Shown: in pieces, positions 23,088-31,609 of the stretch | Position numbering within the stretch: position 1 is the stretch's first letter | Layout of the letters: every line of letters starts with the position of its first letter | Virus record (IMG/VR): IMGVR_UViG_3300011113_000747 | Location: 1-64,000 of that record | From: a virus | Length of the DNA: 64,000 bases | Strand: one strand, 5' to 3' | The notes under the pieces: model-generated | The model's database searches: none | What the model was told of the DNA's origin: nothing | The model's input: the letters and a program-made list of their open reading frames with translations, nothing else | Program-made: the position numbers and the translations under genes

Positions 23088-23900
23088 ATGAAATATATGT
23101 TAGTATCACACGAATCACCAATATCAATGTTACCGTTATCTATCGGATATAACGACTATGACTATGCTTTGGTTCATCTTTTTGAACAGTATCCGGAATA
23201 TTATCAGTTTTTCAAAAATAGTTTGCAGAGTGGTAGGGAAGTTTTACTTGATAACTCTATTTTCGAACTTGGAGTAGCTTTCGATTCAAATAAATTTTAT
23301 GATTATATTGTAGATCTGAAGCCTTCTTATTATGTTGTACCTGATGTGCTAGAAGATACAATTGGAACAGTTGAGTCATTTATCAGGTGGGATAAGGAAC
23401 ATGATCATAAACCGATAAGCCACATTCCACGTATTGGTGTGGTTCAAGGAAAGACCTTCACCGAGCTTGCTGATTGTTATGAGTTCATGTCCAAACATGC
23501 AGATTACATTGCAATCAGTTTTGACTATTCTTACTATCAGATTACAGGATTTGGGTCAAACAAGTTAGAAAAGCAGAGAAATGGACGTATCAAGCTATTA
23601 GAAGATCTGGTTAAATATGGCATTTGGAATAAAAATAAACCTCACCATCTTCTAGGGTGTTCATTACCGAATGAGTTTGGTCATTATATGTCTAATTATG
23701 TTTTTAATAACATTAGATCGATTGATACCTCAAATCCAGTTGTAGCTGGTATTCATAATATCAGGTATATGAAAGGTGTTGGTCTTATCGATAAACTTAG
23801 TATTAAACTTTGCGATCTTATCGATTATAAAGTTACAGAGACCAACAAAAAGAATATTCTTTTTAATACCAGTGAATTTAAACAGATTAACTCTCTATGA
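23088..23900 (+). CDS. DpdA-like DNA/tRNA guanine transglycosylase
   Basis: 270 aa. TIM-barrel of the tRNA-guanine transglycosylase superfamily: LLDNSIFELG (active-site Asp region), YVVPDVLED, IGVVQGKTF and a C-terminal HLLGCSLPNEFGHY. Phage proteins of this kind (DpdA families) exchange guanine in DNA for a 7-deazaguanine base. Clustered with QueF two genes on, supporting DNA modification. No C-terminal PUA domain, unlike tRNA TGTs. The exact DpdA subgroup is uncertain. Confidence 0.75.
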   Translation: MKYMLVSHESPISMLPLSIGYNDYDYALVHLFEQYPEYYQFFKNSLQSGREVLLDNSIFELGVAFDSNKFYDYIVDLKPSYYVVPDVLEDTIGTVESFIRWDKEHDHKPISHIPRIGVVQGKTFTELADCYEFMSKHADYIAISFDYSYYQITGFGSNKLEKQRNGRIKLLEDLVKYGIWNKNKPHHLLGCSLPNEFGHYMSNYVFNNIRSIDTSNPVVAGIHNIRYMKGVGLIDKLSIKLCDLIDYKVTETNKKNILFNTSEFKQINSL

Positions 23901-24442
23901 TTGTTCGATTAACAAAACAAGAATGTCTAGCTTTAGCAGAAACGCTTGATAGTAAGACTAAGTCCTATCTAGTTGATGACTGTATTGCAACATGGGATAG
24001 AAAAGATCTCTGGCATCAAGAACCTTTTGCATACATTGAAAATGATCAAATCATTAGTGTGATGTTTGCGAATATTGAAGAGTGTTCTAATGGTGAAGAA
24101 ATTCTCTATATTCAGAGAGTGTTTACATTACCTGAATATAGAAAGAAGGGATTCTTTAGAATGATCTTTAATGAGGTATATACACTCTATCATAAAAAAG
24201 GATGTAGATATTTAAAACTTTTCGTTGATGAAGATGCTTATAAAGCATACAAAGCAATGAAATTTATTATGAATGAAAAAACTGATAAAGGTTATTACTT
24301 TATTTTTGTACCGATGATTCATCAAGTACTTGAATATAATAACTTCATCAATTCACTCTCACCCAAACAATTCTTTTTAAGTCAATCTGCATATGATTTT
24401 TATCTGGATATGCAGAAAAAATACAATATAATTGAATTATGA
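23897..24442 (+). CDS. GNAT-family acetyltransferase
   Basis: 181 aa. GNAT fold: acceptor-side strand 'FAYIENDQIISVMFA', then the acetyl-CoA motif 'IQRVFTLPEYRKKGFFRMIFNEV' (R/Q-x-x-G-x-G/A-like) and 'YLKLFVDEDAYKAYKAMKFI'. Starts 4 nt before the stop of the DpdA-like gene, so co-translated. Its position between DpdA and QueF suggests acylation of an amine, possibly the preQ1 aminomethyl group (inference). Confidence 0.78.
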   Translation: MIVRLTKQECLALAETLDSKTKSYLVDDCIATWDRKDLWHQEPFAYIENDQIISVMFANIEECSNGEEILYIQRVFTLPEYRKKGFFRMIFNEVYTLYHKKGCRYLKLFVDEDAYKAYKAMKFIMNEKTDKGYYFIFVPMIHQVLEYNNFINSLSPKQFFLSQSAYDFYLDMQKKYNIIEL

Positions 24443-24999
24443 TTATTTCATTTACTGGTGCTCAATCCACAGGCAAGTCAACTCTTCTTAATAAATGTAT
24501 GGAAGAGTTTGGAGATAAGTTTGTTTACTTTCCGGAGATCACTCGTCAGATCAAAGCTGAATGTGGTGTTGCAATTAACGAAGCTGGTGATAGTATAACG
24601 CAAAATATTATTACTGCAGAGCATATTAAAAATATGCTTAAAGCTAGCAAGGGTAATACTATTCTTGATAGATGTATTCTTGATGGGCTTGTATATACAA
24701 TGTATTTGCATTTTGATAAAAAGCAGGTGGATGAATTTTCACTTGCATTTGCTATCAAGATTTTCGACAAGTTTATTGATAAAGTTGATGTAATCTTTTA
24801 TACAGACCCTAAAGATGTTCCGTTAGTTGATGATGGTGAACGTAGTATTAATGGTGAATTCAGAAACAGAATTATTGAAATCTTTGAATGGGTTATTAAA
24901 GAATACAAAGTAAAAAATATCGTCAAGCTCTCAGGTACTGTTGAAGAAAGAATGGATACAATCAGAAAAACATTGAAAAATAAAGGTATTAATCTATAA
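24439..24999 (+). CDS. AAA_28/NadR-like P-loop kinase
   Basis: 186 aa. Walker A GAQSTGKST at residues ~7-15, catalytic LDRCILDGLVY (DR motif of nucleoside-type kinases), VDVIFYTDP. Resembles nicotinamide-riboside kinase/AAA_28 proteins; substrate is unknown. Overlaps the GNAT stop (ATGA), placing it in the deazaguanine cluster. A paralog lies at 43575-44321. Confidence 0.8.
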   Translation: MIISFTGAQSTGKSTLLNKCMEEFGDKFVYFPEITRQIKAECGVAINEAGDSITQNIITAEHIKNMLKASKGNTILDRCILDGLVYTMYLHFDKKQVDEFSLAFAIKIFDKFIDKVDVIFYTDPKDVPLVDDGERSINGEFRNRIIEIFEWVIKEYKVKNIVKLSGTVEERMDTIRKTLKNKGINL

Positions 25000-25006
25000 T
25001 TATATT

Positions 25007-25921
25007 ATGCTAGAAAAACTCGATAATTCAAACATCAGCGTCCATCTTGGTAAGGCGTCTGAATACAAATCACAATACGATCCTGCTCTTCTTGTAAAAG
25101 AACCTCGTAGTAATAATCGTAAACATATTAATGTGTCTGATGATGACCTACCATTCGTTGGTTATGATACGTGGAATGCATATGAAGTGTCTGCATTGAC
25201 AAATAACGGATTACCTGTTACGGGTGTAGGTAAGATCGTTTACCCATCTGATAGTAAATACATTGTAGAATCAAAATCTCTTAAGCTCTACTTCAATTCA
25301 TTTAATATGTCTAAGCTCGGTGTCACACCTAGTGAAGTAAGAGAGAAAATTAAAGAGCTTGTTATTAAAGATCTTTCTGAACTACTTGAAACGACTGTAA
25401 TGGTTGAGATTTTTTCAGATAATGAAATTGTTATCAACAATGGTAAGCTTCTTGATGAATACTATGAAGGTTTTACAACTCTTGAAGAAGAGTATGAGCA
25501 TCAACTTACTGATGAGTTTACTGTTTATCAAGAGACTCCTGAACTGTTGAAATATACTGAAGGTGATACAGTTAAGAGAAAATATCATAGTGCTCTTCTT
25601 AAATCCAATTGCCGTGTGACTTCACAGCCAGACTGGGGAGATGTTTATATTACATATGAAGGTGATAGAGATGTCGACCCAGTCTCGCTTGTGAAATATA
25701 TTGTTTCATTCAGAGATGAATGTCATTTTCATGAGGAGATTTGTGAGACAATCTATGTAAGGTTGAATGAGATTCTCAAACCATCAAAACTTCATGTGAT
25801 GTGTTTATATGCTCGTCGTGGTGGTATTGATATCAATCCTCAAAGAGCAAGTGATGAATCTACATTACATTGGTCAGTGTGTAATACACATTTCAGTCAT
25901 ATCAAGACTCCAAAGCAGTAA
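25007..25921 (+). CDS. queF: NADPH-dependent preQ0 reductase QueF (long type)
   Basis: 304 aa, E. coli-type tandem T-fold enzyme. N-terminal half has YPSDSKYIVESKSLKLYFNSFN; C-terminal half has catalytic Cys202 (SNCRVTSQPDWG) and Asp209, spaced as in E. coli QueF, plus EICETIY (substrate Glu) and YARRGGIDINP. Reduces 7-cyano- to 7-aminomethyl-7-deazaguanine (preQ1). In a phage this implies preQ1-type DNA. Confidence 0.93.
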   Translation: MLEKLDNSNISVHLGKASEYKSQYDPALLVKEPRSNNRKHINVSDDDLPFVGYDTWNAYEVSALTNNGLPVTGVGKIVYPSDSKYIVESKSLKLYFNSFNMSKLGVTPSEVREKIKELVIKDLSELLETTVMVEIFSDNEIVINNGKLLDEYYEGFTTLEEEYEHQLTDEFTVYQETPELLKYTEGDTVKRKYHSALLKSNCRVTSQPDWGDVYITYEGDRDVDPVSLVKYIVSFRDECHFHEEICETIYVRLNEILKPSKLHVMCLYARRGGIDINPQRASDESTLHWSVCNTHFSHIKTPKQ

Positions 25922-25933
25922 ATAGATAATAAA

Positions 25934-25963
25934 AAAGCCCGCTGAATTAATTCAGCGGGCTTT
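25934..25963. terminator. Bidirectional terminator
   Basis: 13-bp perfect stem AAAGCCCGCTGAA/TTCAGCGGGCTTT with 4-nt loop and A/T tails on both sides, between converging queF and the minus-strand head block. Confidence 0.88.
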
Positions 25964-25975
25964 CCTATATATGAA

Positions 25976-26512
25976 TTAGGCTTCGTAACCCTGACGAAGT
26001 CTTACTTGACGACCAACAGTGCGATACACAACATTTGATGATGTTAATCCACCAAATGTAGAAGTATAATCACCATCACTTGCTAAAATAACTAAAGGAT
26101 TATCAAGATTACTTGTACTCAATGCTAATGCTGAAGTACCTCTTGCTGAAATATCGATATTAGTTGTAACATAGTTGGGATCGTTAAACTTGATAGTAGC
26201 TGTAATAGTAGATGTACTAGCAGTAAATGTAGATGAATGAACTTTACCATAAACAACTACATTACCGAGATTAGAGCCTTGTGTTAATCTAATACCTGTT
26301 GCTGTAGCGCTAACCCCATTGAGAGATGAATTAGGTGTAAGGGTAAATGTAACAGAAAGATTACTTACAGTTGTGTTACCACTAAGAGGTGGTGCTACAA
26401 GAGTTGTGGCAGCTGAAAGGGATAAAGTACCATTAATAGCTGATGTAGCACCAGTACGTGTAACTGTTTGAACTGTACGATTGGAAAGGGGTAAAAGGTA
26501 TTCGTAAGGCAT
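25976..26512 (-). CDS. Beta-rich putative head decoration protein
   Basis: 178 aa from MPYEYLLPLS. The frame is open to 26569, but the late promoter CATAAATATTATTATG fixes the start at 26512. Ser/Thr/Asn-rich, Cys-free, many short beta strands, Ig-like overall. Directly downstream of gp23 beyond its terminator; likely a capsid decoration or fibre-type protein (inference). Confidence 0.7.
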   Translation of the reverse strand: MPYEYLLPLSNRTVQTVTRTGATSAINGTLSLSAATTLVAPPLSGNTTVSNLSVTFTLTPNSSLNGVSATATGIRLTQGSNLGNVVVYGKVHSSTFTASTSTITATIKFNDPNYVTTNIDISARGTSALALSTSNLDNPLVILASDGDYTSTFGGLTSSNVVYRTVGRQVRLRQGYEA

Positions 26513-26544
26513 AATAATATTTATGCCTTTTAGTGTATTTTTTA

Positions 26545-26581
26545 CAATAAAAAACCCTTGATGTAGCAATCCATCAAGGGT
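26545..26581 (-). terminator. gp23 transcript terminator
   Basis: 10-bp stem ACCCTTGATG/CATCAAGGGT (26554-26563 with 26572-26581); on the minus strand it is followed by TTTTTTATTG. Sits directly after the capsid gene. Confidence 0.85.
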
Positions 26582-26605
26582 AGAAAAACTTTCGTTTTAG
26601 AAGTA

Positions 26606-28126
26606 TTACAAGTAAACAGACTGTGTACCTGGAGTGAACGCAGTACCGAGACCGGTTACAATTACAACGTGGTAATAGAGATTTGCACCAAAGATGTTAT
26701 CGACAACACCATAACGAGTAAGCAAGCCTACGCGTGGAGCGAAGTCGTTTGGACCGATGGTTCTCTGTACCATGATAGGAATGTAAGGGCAATAGATGAT
26801 ACCTGTATCATAGAACTCTGGACCCTTGTAGCCAAGCAATGCATATTCAAGAGCTGTTGAGCGTGTTGAATATCCAGTGTTTGTATAACCTGGGTTTTGA
26901 GCTTCTGTACGTGTATCACGGTAAACTGTGAATCTACCACCAACTGTACCAACCTTAGCAATACCTACACCTTGTGTGTTGACGTTTCCATCAACAGACA
27001 TCCACTGGAATTCAGGGAGCATTTCAAGGATAGCGCACACACGTGGTGTTGCTACGATGAAGTTTGCTGCCCCTCTTCTGTTGCGGACGGCGATACGGTT
27101 TGCTTCGATGATAAGCTTCTGATAGAAGTCACGATTGCGTTCTGCTAACCAGCGACCGTCAGCTGAGGCTGGACTCCAGAAAGAGTAACCTGCTGTAGCG
27201 CCACCGTTAAGAGCTGATTGGATCATTCTCATTACCATTTCACGGTCGATTTCTGCTTGAATTTCATACGACATTGCGTTGGTTAATTCAGCATCGATAT
27301 CGATACCGTTCATGTTTTTGAGATCCTGCTCTAATTCGATGGACCAGCGAGCACCTAATCTACGAGTACCTGCTTCAACGGAGGTTTTCTCGAAACTTAC
27401 TTCAACTGTAGGGATATTGGAGTTGATTTCGAAATTCTTAAGAATTTCTGCAACACCTTGATCAGGAGCGAGGAACTCGAAAGCAGAACCTGTACCAAGA
27501 CCACTAAGGGCCCCAGCAGAAGTACCTGTAAAGCGAGTTTCAAGGAACTGATATCCTAATTCGTTGTTGCCAGCGGAAGGTGTAACTGAATAGCTAACAC
27601 CAATCTGGTTGTGGGCTGCACCGGTAGCTGAAGCTGCAGTAGGTGGAGTACCATTAGTGAAGTAACCATCTGTGAGGTTAGCACCACCAAGGGTCTGTGA
27701 ACCATACTTGTAGCGAAGCGCGAATGCAAGACCAACTGGACCAGACATAGGCTGGACACCAACGATTTCGTTAGAAATAAGCTCTGGGAATGTACGTCTG
27801 ATCATCGGAATAAGGATCTTAGGAAGGCGTGCGTCACCAGTAGCATAGTTGTCACCATTTGGTACTGCACCACCGTAATTGTTCAGGTTAACTGAACCGT
27901 TACTGAATGCAGAACCGGTACCACCAGCTTGGTTAGCTTCACGGAAGCAGAACTGTTCTTGGTTCTCAAGAAGTACTGCAGTCGCATAGCGCTTATAAGA
28001 ATCCTCGATTGGAGCAACTGTATCTGACGAATAGTCAAGTACAGGAGCCCACTTTTCAAGAAGAGCGTCAGCTCTTGATTGATCGATGAAGGACTGTGGA
28101 GCGTTGATTTTCATACGTTTTATCAT
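26606..28126 (-). CDS. Major capsid protein, gp23-like
   Basis: 506 aa. HK97-fold T4 gp23 homologue: '(L)IPMIRRTFPELISNEIVGVQPMSGPVGLAFALRYKYG' matches the T4 'VRRAIPNLIAFDICGVQPM' region; FEKTSVEAGTRRLGARWSIELEQDLKNMNGIDID and C-terminal GPNDFAPRVGLLTRYG are also typical. The start at 28126 (MIKRMKINAPQ) is chosen because GAGG lies 6 nt upstream; the frame extends to 28138. It has an SD-bearing leader, unlike most late genes here. Confidence 0.93.
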   Translation of the reverse strand: MIKRMKINAPQSFIDQSRADALLEKWAPVLDYSSDTVAPIEDSYKRYATAVLLENQEQFCFREANQAGGTGSAFSNGSVNLNNYGGAVPNGDNYATGDARLPKILIPMIRRTFPELISNEIVGVQPMSGPVGLAFALRYKYGSQTLGGANLTDGYFTNGTPPTAASATGAAHNQIGVSYSVTPSAGNNELGYQFLETRFTGTSAGALSGLGTGSAFEFLAPDQGVAEILKNFEINSNIPTVEVSFEKTSVEAGTRRLGARWSIELEQDLKNMNGIDIDAELTNAMSYEIQAEIDREMVMRMIQSALNGGATAGYSFWSPASADGRWLAERNRDFYQKLIIEANRIAVRNRRGAANFIVATPRVCAILEMLPEFQWMSVDGNVNTQGVGIAKVGTVGGRFTVYRDTRTEAQNPGYTNTGYSTRSTALEYALLGYKGPEFYDTGIIYCPYIPIMVQRTIGPNDFAPRVGLLTRYGVVDNIFGANLYYHVVIVTGLGTAFTPGTQSVYL

Positions 28127-28188
28127 TTTGGACCTCATGGGATTGGATACCCAAGCAACTCAAGTCATACGATTGACTTCATTAAACC

Positions 28189-29034
28189 TTACTTCTTACC
28201 AAGTTGACCGAGATAAGAAGAAATTAGTGGATTATGGCTTTGACCTTTGTTGCTTTCTGTAACAACTTTAGGTGCATCACTCTTAACAGTGCGATTATTG
28301 AATGCTTGTTCCTTAATGGTTTCAAGCTGTTCAGCTTCTCTCTTGTCATAGAGTTTTGATACATAATCAAAATTCTCTTGCACAAACTTAAGATCTTTAT
28401 CAGAAAGAATCTTTTTGATGTATTCTTTCTTAGATACTGTCATTTTAGCGACATTAGACTCAATGAATAAATTCTTATTCATGTCATCAATTTTCTTCTT
28501 AAGTTGAGCGTTTTCTGTTGCAAGCTTATTTGCTTGTTGGGTAGCTTCATCAATTTGTTGCTTACCCTCAACAACTGCATCTTTGATAGACTCTTTCATA
28601 AGAGCTGAATCAACTGCAAGTGTCTTTCTTAAACCTTCAAGAATTGCAACTGCTTGCTTATTCTTAGTAGCTTCTTCGATTGCTTCTGCTGGAATAGCTT
28701 CGTCAATATAAGCTTCAAGGTATGTGGAAATATTATCTACAATCTGTGATTTGAATGTAGAAGCGGACTCATTTAATTCTGTTTCGTATTTCTTTACGAT
28801 ATTAATGAGCTTTGCGGAATTGTTTTTGTCAATAGCTTCAACGACCTTAGTAAGCTTTTCAGAGTGGTCTTTGTTGATAGCTTCAAGAAGTGACTTTAAT
28901 TTTGAAGCGTAAAGTTCATCTTGCTTAGCAAGAGCTGATTCAACATGAAGATTAAGCTTTTGTGTAAATGCATTTTCAATTGCATTAACTGACTCTTCTG
29001 ATAAGATGTTCTGTGGGATTAGGTCCTTAAGCAT
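28189..29034 (-). CDS. Prohead core scaffold protein, gp22-like
   Basis: 281 aa, almost entirely helical, Lys/Glu/Ala-rich with coiled coils. Position between gp21 and gp23 as in T4. The scaffold is expected to be degraded by the gp21 protease during head maturation. N-terminus MLKDLIPQNILSEES contains ILSE. Confidence 0.85.
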   Translation of the reverse strand: MLKDLIPQNILSEESVNAIENAFTQKLNLHVESALAKQDELYASKLKSLLEAINKDHSEKLTKVVEAIDKNNSAKLINIVKKYETELNESASTFKSQIVDNISTYLEAYIDEAIPAEAIEEATKNKQAVAILEGLRKTLAVDSALMKESIKDAVVEGKQQIDEATQQANKLATENAQLKKKIDDMNKNLFIESNVAKMTVSKKEYIKKILSDKDLKFVQENFDYVSKLYDKREAEQLETIKEQAFNNRTVKSDAPKVVTESNKGQSHNPLISSYLGQLGKK

Positions 29035-29039
29035 AAATT

Positions 29040-29330
29040 TTAAAAAAGTGTTGGCTTGATAGCTTGAGAAATTCTCTCCATGATCTTATTCTCAATTACC
29101 TGCTTCAAATATTTATTAGCTTCAGCATAATTTTCTTCACTGACGCACTTAATAAAGTTTGCAATTAACACATTTTCTTTGACAACCTTTTTATTTTTAC
29201 CTTCTTTTTTACTTTTACCCTTTGTTGCACCAGTAATAACATCAGCACGGGTAACCTTATCATAAGGTGGAGCTAACTTAGCAAGTTTTTTAGCTTTTGT
29301 TTTTTTAGAAGTCTTTTTAGCCTTTGCCAT
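29040..29330 (-). CDS. Lys-rich prohead core protein (gp67/gp68-like position)
   Basis: 96 aa, very basic N-terminus (AKKTSKKTKAKKLAKL) and helical C-terminus. Late promoter TATAAATAACTATATG. Small core proteins sit near gp21 in T4; sequence alone does not prove homology. Confidence 0.6.
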   Translation of the reverse strand: MAKAKKTSKKTKAKKLAKLAPPYDKVTRADVITGATKGKSKKEGKNKKVVKENVLIANFIKCVSEENYAEANKYLKQVIENKIMERISQAIKPTLF

Positions 29331-29338
29331 ATAGTTAT

Positions 29339-30001
29339 TTATAGTCTAGAGATAAATTTTAGGATTTGTTCTGTAAGAAATTTATCCATATCCTTTTTAG
29401 GTAATGTACTAATACCTTTTTGAAATGATTCATAAGCTTCTTCAAACTTACCATCAGCTGCAAGAACAAATTGTTTTGATTCAAGAATACCATTAACGAA
29501 AGCTTTTGGGCATGATGGATCTGCAACACAGTCAACAGCAATAAGTCTCATATTACGTACTGTATTAAATTTTGAACTCTCTTCTAATGTACCTAATGCA
29601 CGAGAAGACATACCAACTTTTACACCATCATTGATAAGTGATTTAACAATCAACCCACATGGTGTAGATAACACCTTTGATTTACCAACGTAAATATTAC
29701 CCTCGCAATGCATTTCAGTTACAAGGTGGCAAGCTCTTTCGAGATCAACATCAGCTGATGTTGGGTGGTTAAGTTCACCCATTGCGCGCTGTGTTTTAAT
29801 CATCTCTTCGTTGTAACGTCTTACTTCACGTTCAAGTTCTTCTTTTGGATATCTACGGTTATTCTTATTGACATCTTCTGCCATCATATAAGGTCCTTTG
29901 ATAAACAAAGACGACGGAGCGTTTCTATTTTGTTCTTCGTAAATGTACTCGAACTCTTCTTTAATTGGTTTTTCTACTAATAGATTTAGACGCATTGCCA
30001 T
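29339..30001 (-). CDS. Prohead maturation protease, gp21-like
   Basis: 220 aa. T4 gp21 family serine protease: catalytic His79 (MGELNHP) and Ser132/133 (VGMSSRALG). Cleaves head proteins after (L/I)-x-E; the many small genes with such sites near their N-termini are candidate substrates. Late promoter region TAAATAAATA just upstream. Confidence 0.92.
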   Translation of the reverse strand: MAMRLNLLVEKPIKEEFEYIYEEQNRNAPSSLFIKGPYMMAEDVNKNNRRYPKEELEREVRRYNEEMIKTQRAMGELNHPTSADVDLERACHLVTEMHCEGNIYVGKSKVLSTPCGLIVKSLINDGVKVGMSSRALGTLEESSKFNTVRNMRLIAVDCVADPSCPKAFVNGILESKQFVLAADGKFEEAYESFQKGISTLPKKDMDKFLTEQILKFISRL

Positions 30002-30005
30002 ATAT

Positions 30006-30455
30006 TTATTTATTTACTGTTAGATGTTTTTCTGTGATTATTATAAACTCTAAGCCTTTTTTATTGCACCACTCACGAGCAGCTTGCCATTTAGCTTGAT
30101 TTGTTACGTACATTGTTTGTTCGTAAATTAGATTTGACTTTTTACGGTACTTTGTTTTAGGTGGTTGTAATTGACCTGAAGGTTTTATCTCTACTAGATA
30201 TCTTTTTACCTTATCACCTTCTTTTATTTGAACAAAATTATCTACAAAATAGCGATGCATTTTACCATCTAATGGGTTGAAATAAGGTATAATAACGTTT
30301 TCAGATCCCCATTTAATTACATTCTCGTTTACATCGCAGAATTTCATAAATCGTAATTCTAACGACGAACGATAAAAAGCTTTACTACCAATAAACTTAT
30401 CTTTGTTTTTTGGTATAAAAATACCTTGAGTAAACTTTGGATTTTTTTTAAGCAT
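30006..30455 (-). CDS. Head completion protein, gp4-like
   Basis: 149 aa matching the T4 gp4 (50/65) head-completion family, which has a TnsA/PD-(D/E)XK-like nuclease fold: SKAFYRSSLELRFMKFCD, YRYFVDNF and KRYLVEIKPSGQ (E-x-K). Needed to finish DNA-filled heads before tail joining. Confidence 0.87.
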   Translation of the reverse strand: MLKKNPKFTQGIFIPKNKDKFIGSKAFYRSSLELRFMKFCDVNENVIKWGSENVIIPYFNPLDGKMHRYFVDNFVQIKEGDKVKRYLVEIKPSGQLQPPKTKYRKKSNLIYEQTMYVTNQAKWQAAREWCNKKGLEFIIITEKHLTVNK

Positions 30456-31600
30456 TATCCAACAAAGAACATTACAGGGTCATTATCACCAAATCCAGGT
30501 GAAGCACCTTCATAAAGTTGTTTTTCAAGTTCAGCTTTTTCGGTTCTACCTTCTTCCAATAAATCATAATTGAGAGAACCACCACCAAGAAGAGCTACTT
30601 GACCAAATTTACCACGTACTCTACCTACTGAAATTTTTGTTAGAGCAAGAGCGTATTGGTAAATCCAAGGTTCCATAATAATATCTCGAATTGCCTTTTC
30701 AATGTAGCAAGTCACAGCCCCATAAAACTGCGACGTATCACGTGGTTGGGGATATATTTTGAGCATCTGTGTTCTATCATTGAATTCATAAGAGCGTCTG
30801 ATAGCTAACATTTTTTCACGCATATCAATCCACTCTTTTAAAGTATACCATGAAACAAGATCAAAGCCGTAATTACCCAATGCATATGAATAATATGTTT
30901 GTTGAGCAAGAGTTTGTTCTAGAGTAAACAATGTATTAATACCAGTTGTACTACCTTCTTCAAAATTAGCAACTGCTATAACTTTTCTATAATCTAAAAT
31001 ATCATAATCATATACAGAGTTAATTGTCGTACCTGTAACAGGTGATTGTGATACTGTTGGTGTTGGTACGTATGACGATTTAAATGAGCTAGATAACCCT
31101 GAATTAAAAGTTATAATTTCATTATATGTTGGTACACTTATAAGTTCATATGTATTGATACCATTCGTAAACACACTAAGCGATGTCGACGAAGTAAATA
31201 TAGAACTGGCTATAGCAGATGTACAAACATATGCCGTATTTGAAATGTTATAATAATATGACGAGCTTGGGTTAGAGATTAAATGCTCATTTTGTTGTGT
31301 CTGTGTTAATCCTGTTTTAGCTAAAGTGTAGAGTTTATCTAAAGGTATACCAACGTCATGTATATACAATCTCGAATCAAAAACAAGATATTCTTTTGTA
31401 TATCCAGCATACTTGGTAAACATCTCAATAGCTATAGAAATATTTTCATAAAGCTGATCTTTATGTACCTCTACAGTTACTAGTGGGTAACCTAACGCTC
31501 TTAAAATTCTATCACCTAACCTATCAAATGTTGTAATCTTTGAATTAAGATTTGTAGATTGGAAAGCTGAAATTGGGGTAATGGAACAAGGTAAGCTCAT
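30455..31600 (-). CDS. Neck protein, gp13-like
   Basis: 381 aa. 'RLGDRILRALGYPLVTVEVHKDQLYENISIAIEMFTKYAGYTKEYLVFDS' is typical of the T4-superfamily neck protein gp13. Lies directly downstream of the portal. Has a Ser/Thr-rich middle (residues ~105-200) that looks like an insertion. Late promoter TTAAATAAAATAAATG. Confidence 0.75.
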   Translation of the reverse strand: MSLPCSITPISAFQSTNLNSKITTFDRLGDRILRALGYPLVTVEVHKDQLYENISIAIEMFTKYAGYTKEYLVFDSRLYIHDVGIPLDKLYTLAKTGLTQTQQNEHLISNPSSSYYYNISNTAYVCTSAIASSIFTSSTSLSVFTNGINTYELISVPTYNEIITFNSGLSSSFKSSYVPTPTVSQSPVTGTTINSVYDYDILDYRKVIAVANFEEGSTTGINTLFTLEQTLAQQTYYSYALGNYGFDLVSWYTLKEWIDMREKMLAIRRSYEFNDRTQMLKIYPQPRDTSQFYGAVTCYIEKAIRDIIMEPWIYQYALALTKISVGRVRGKFGQVALLGGGSLNYDLLEEGRTEKAELEKQLYEGASPGFGDNDPVMFFVG

Positions 31601-31609
31601 TTATTTTAT

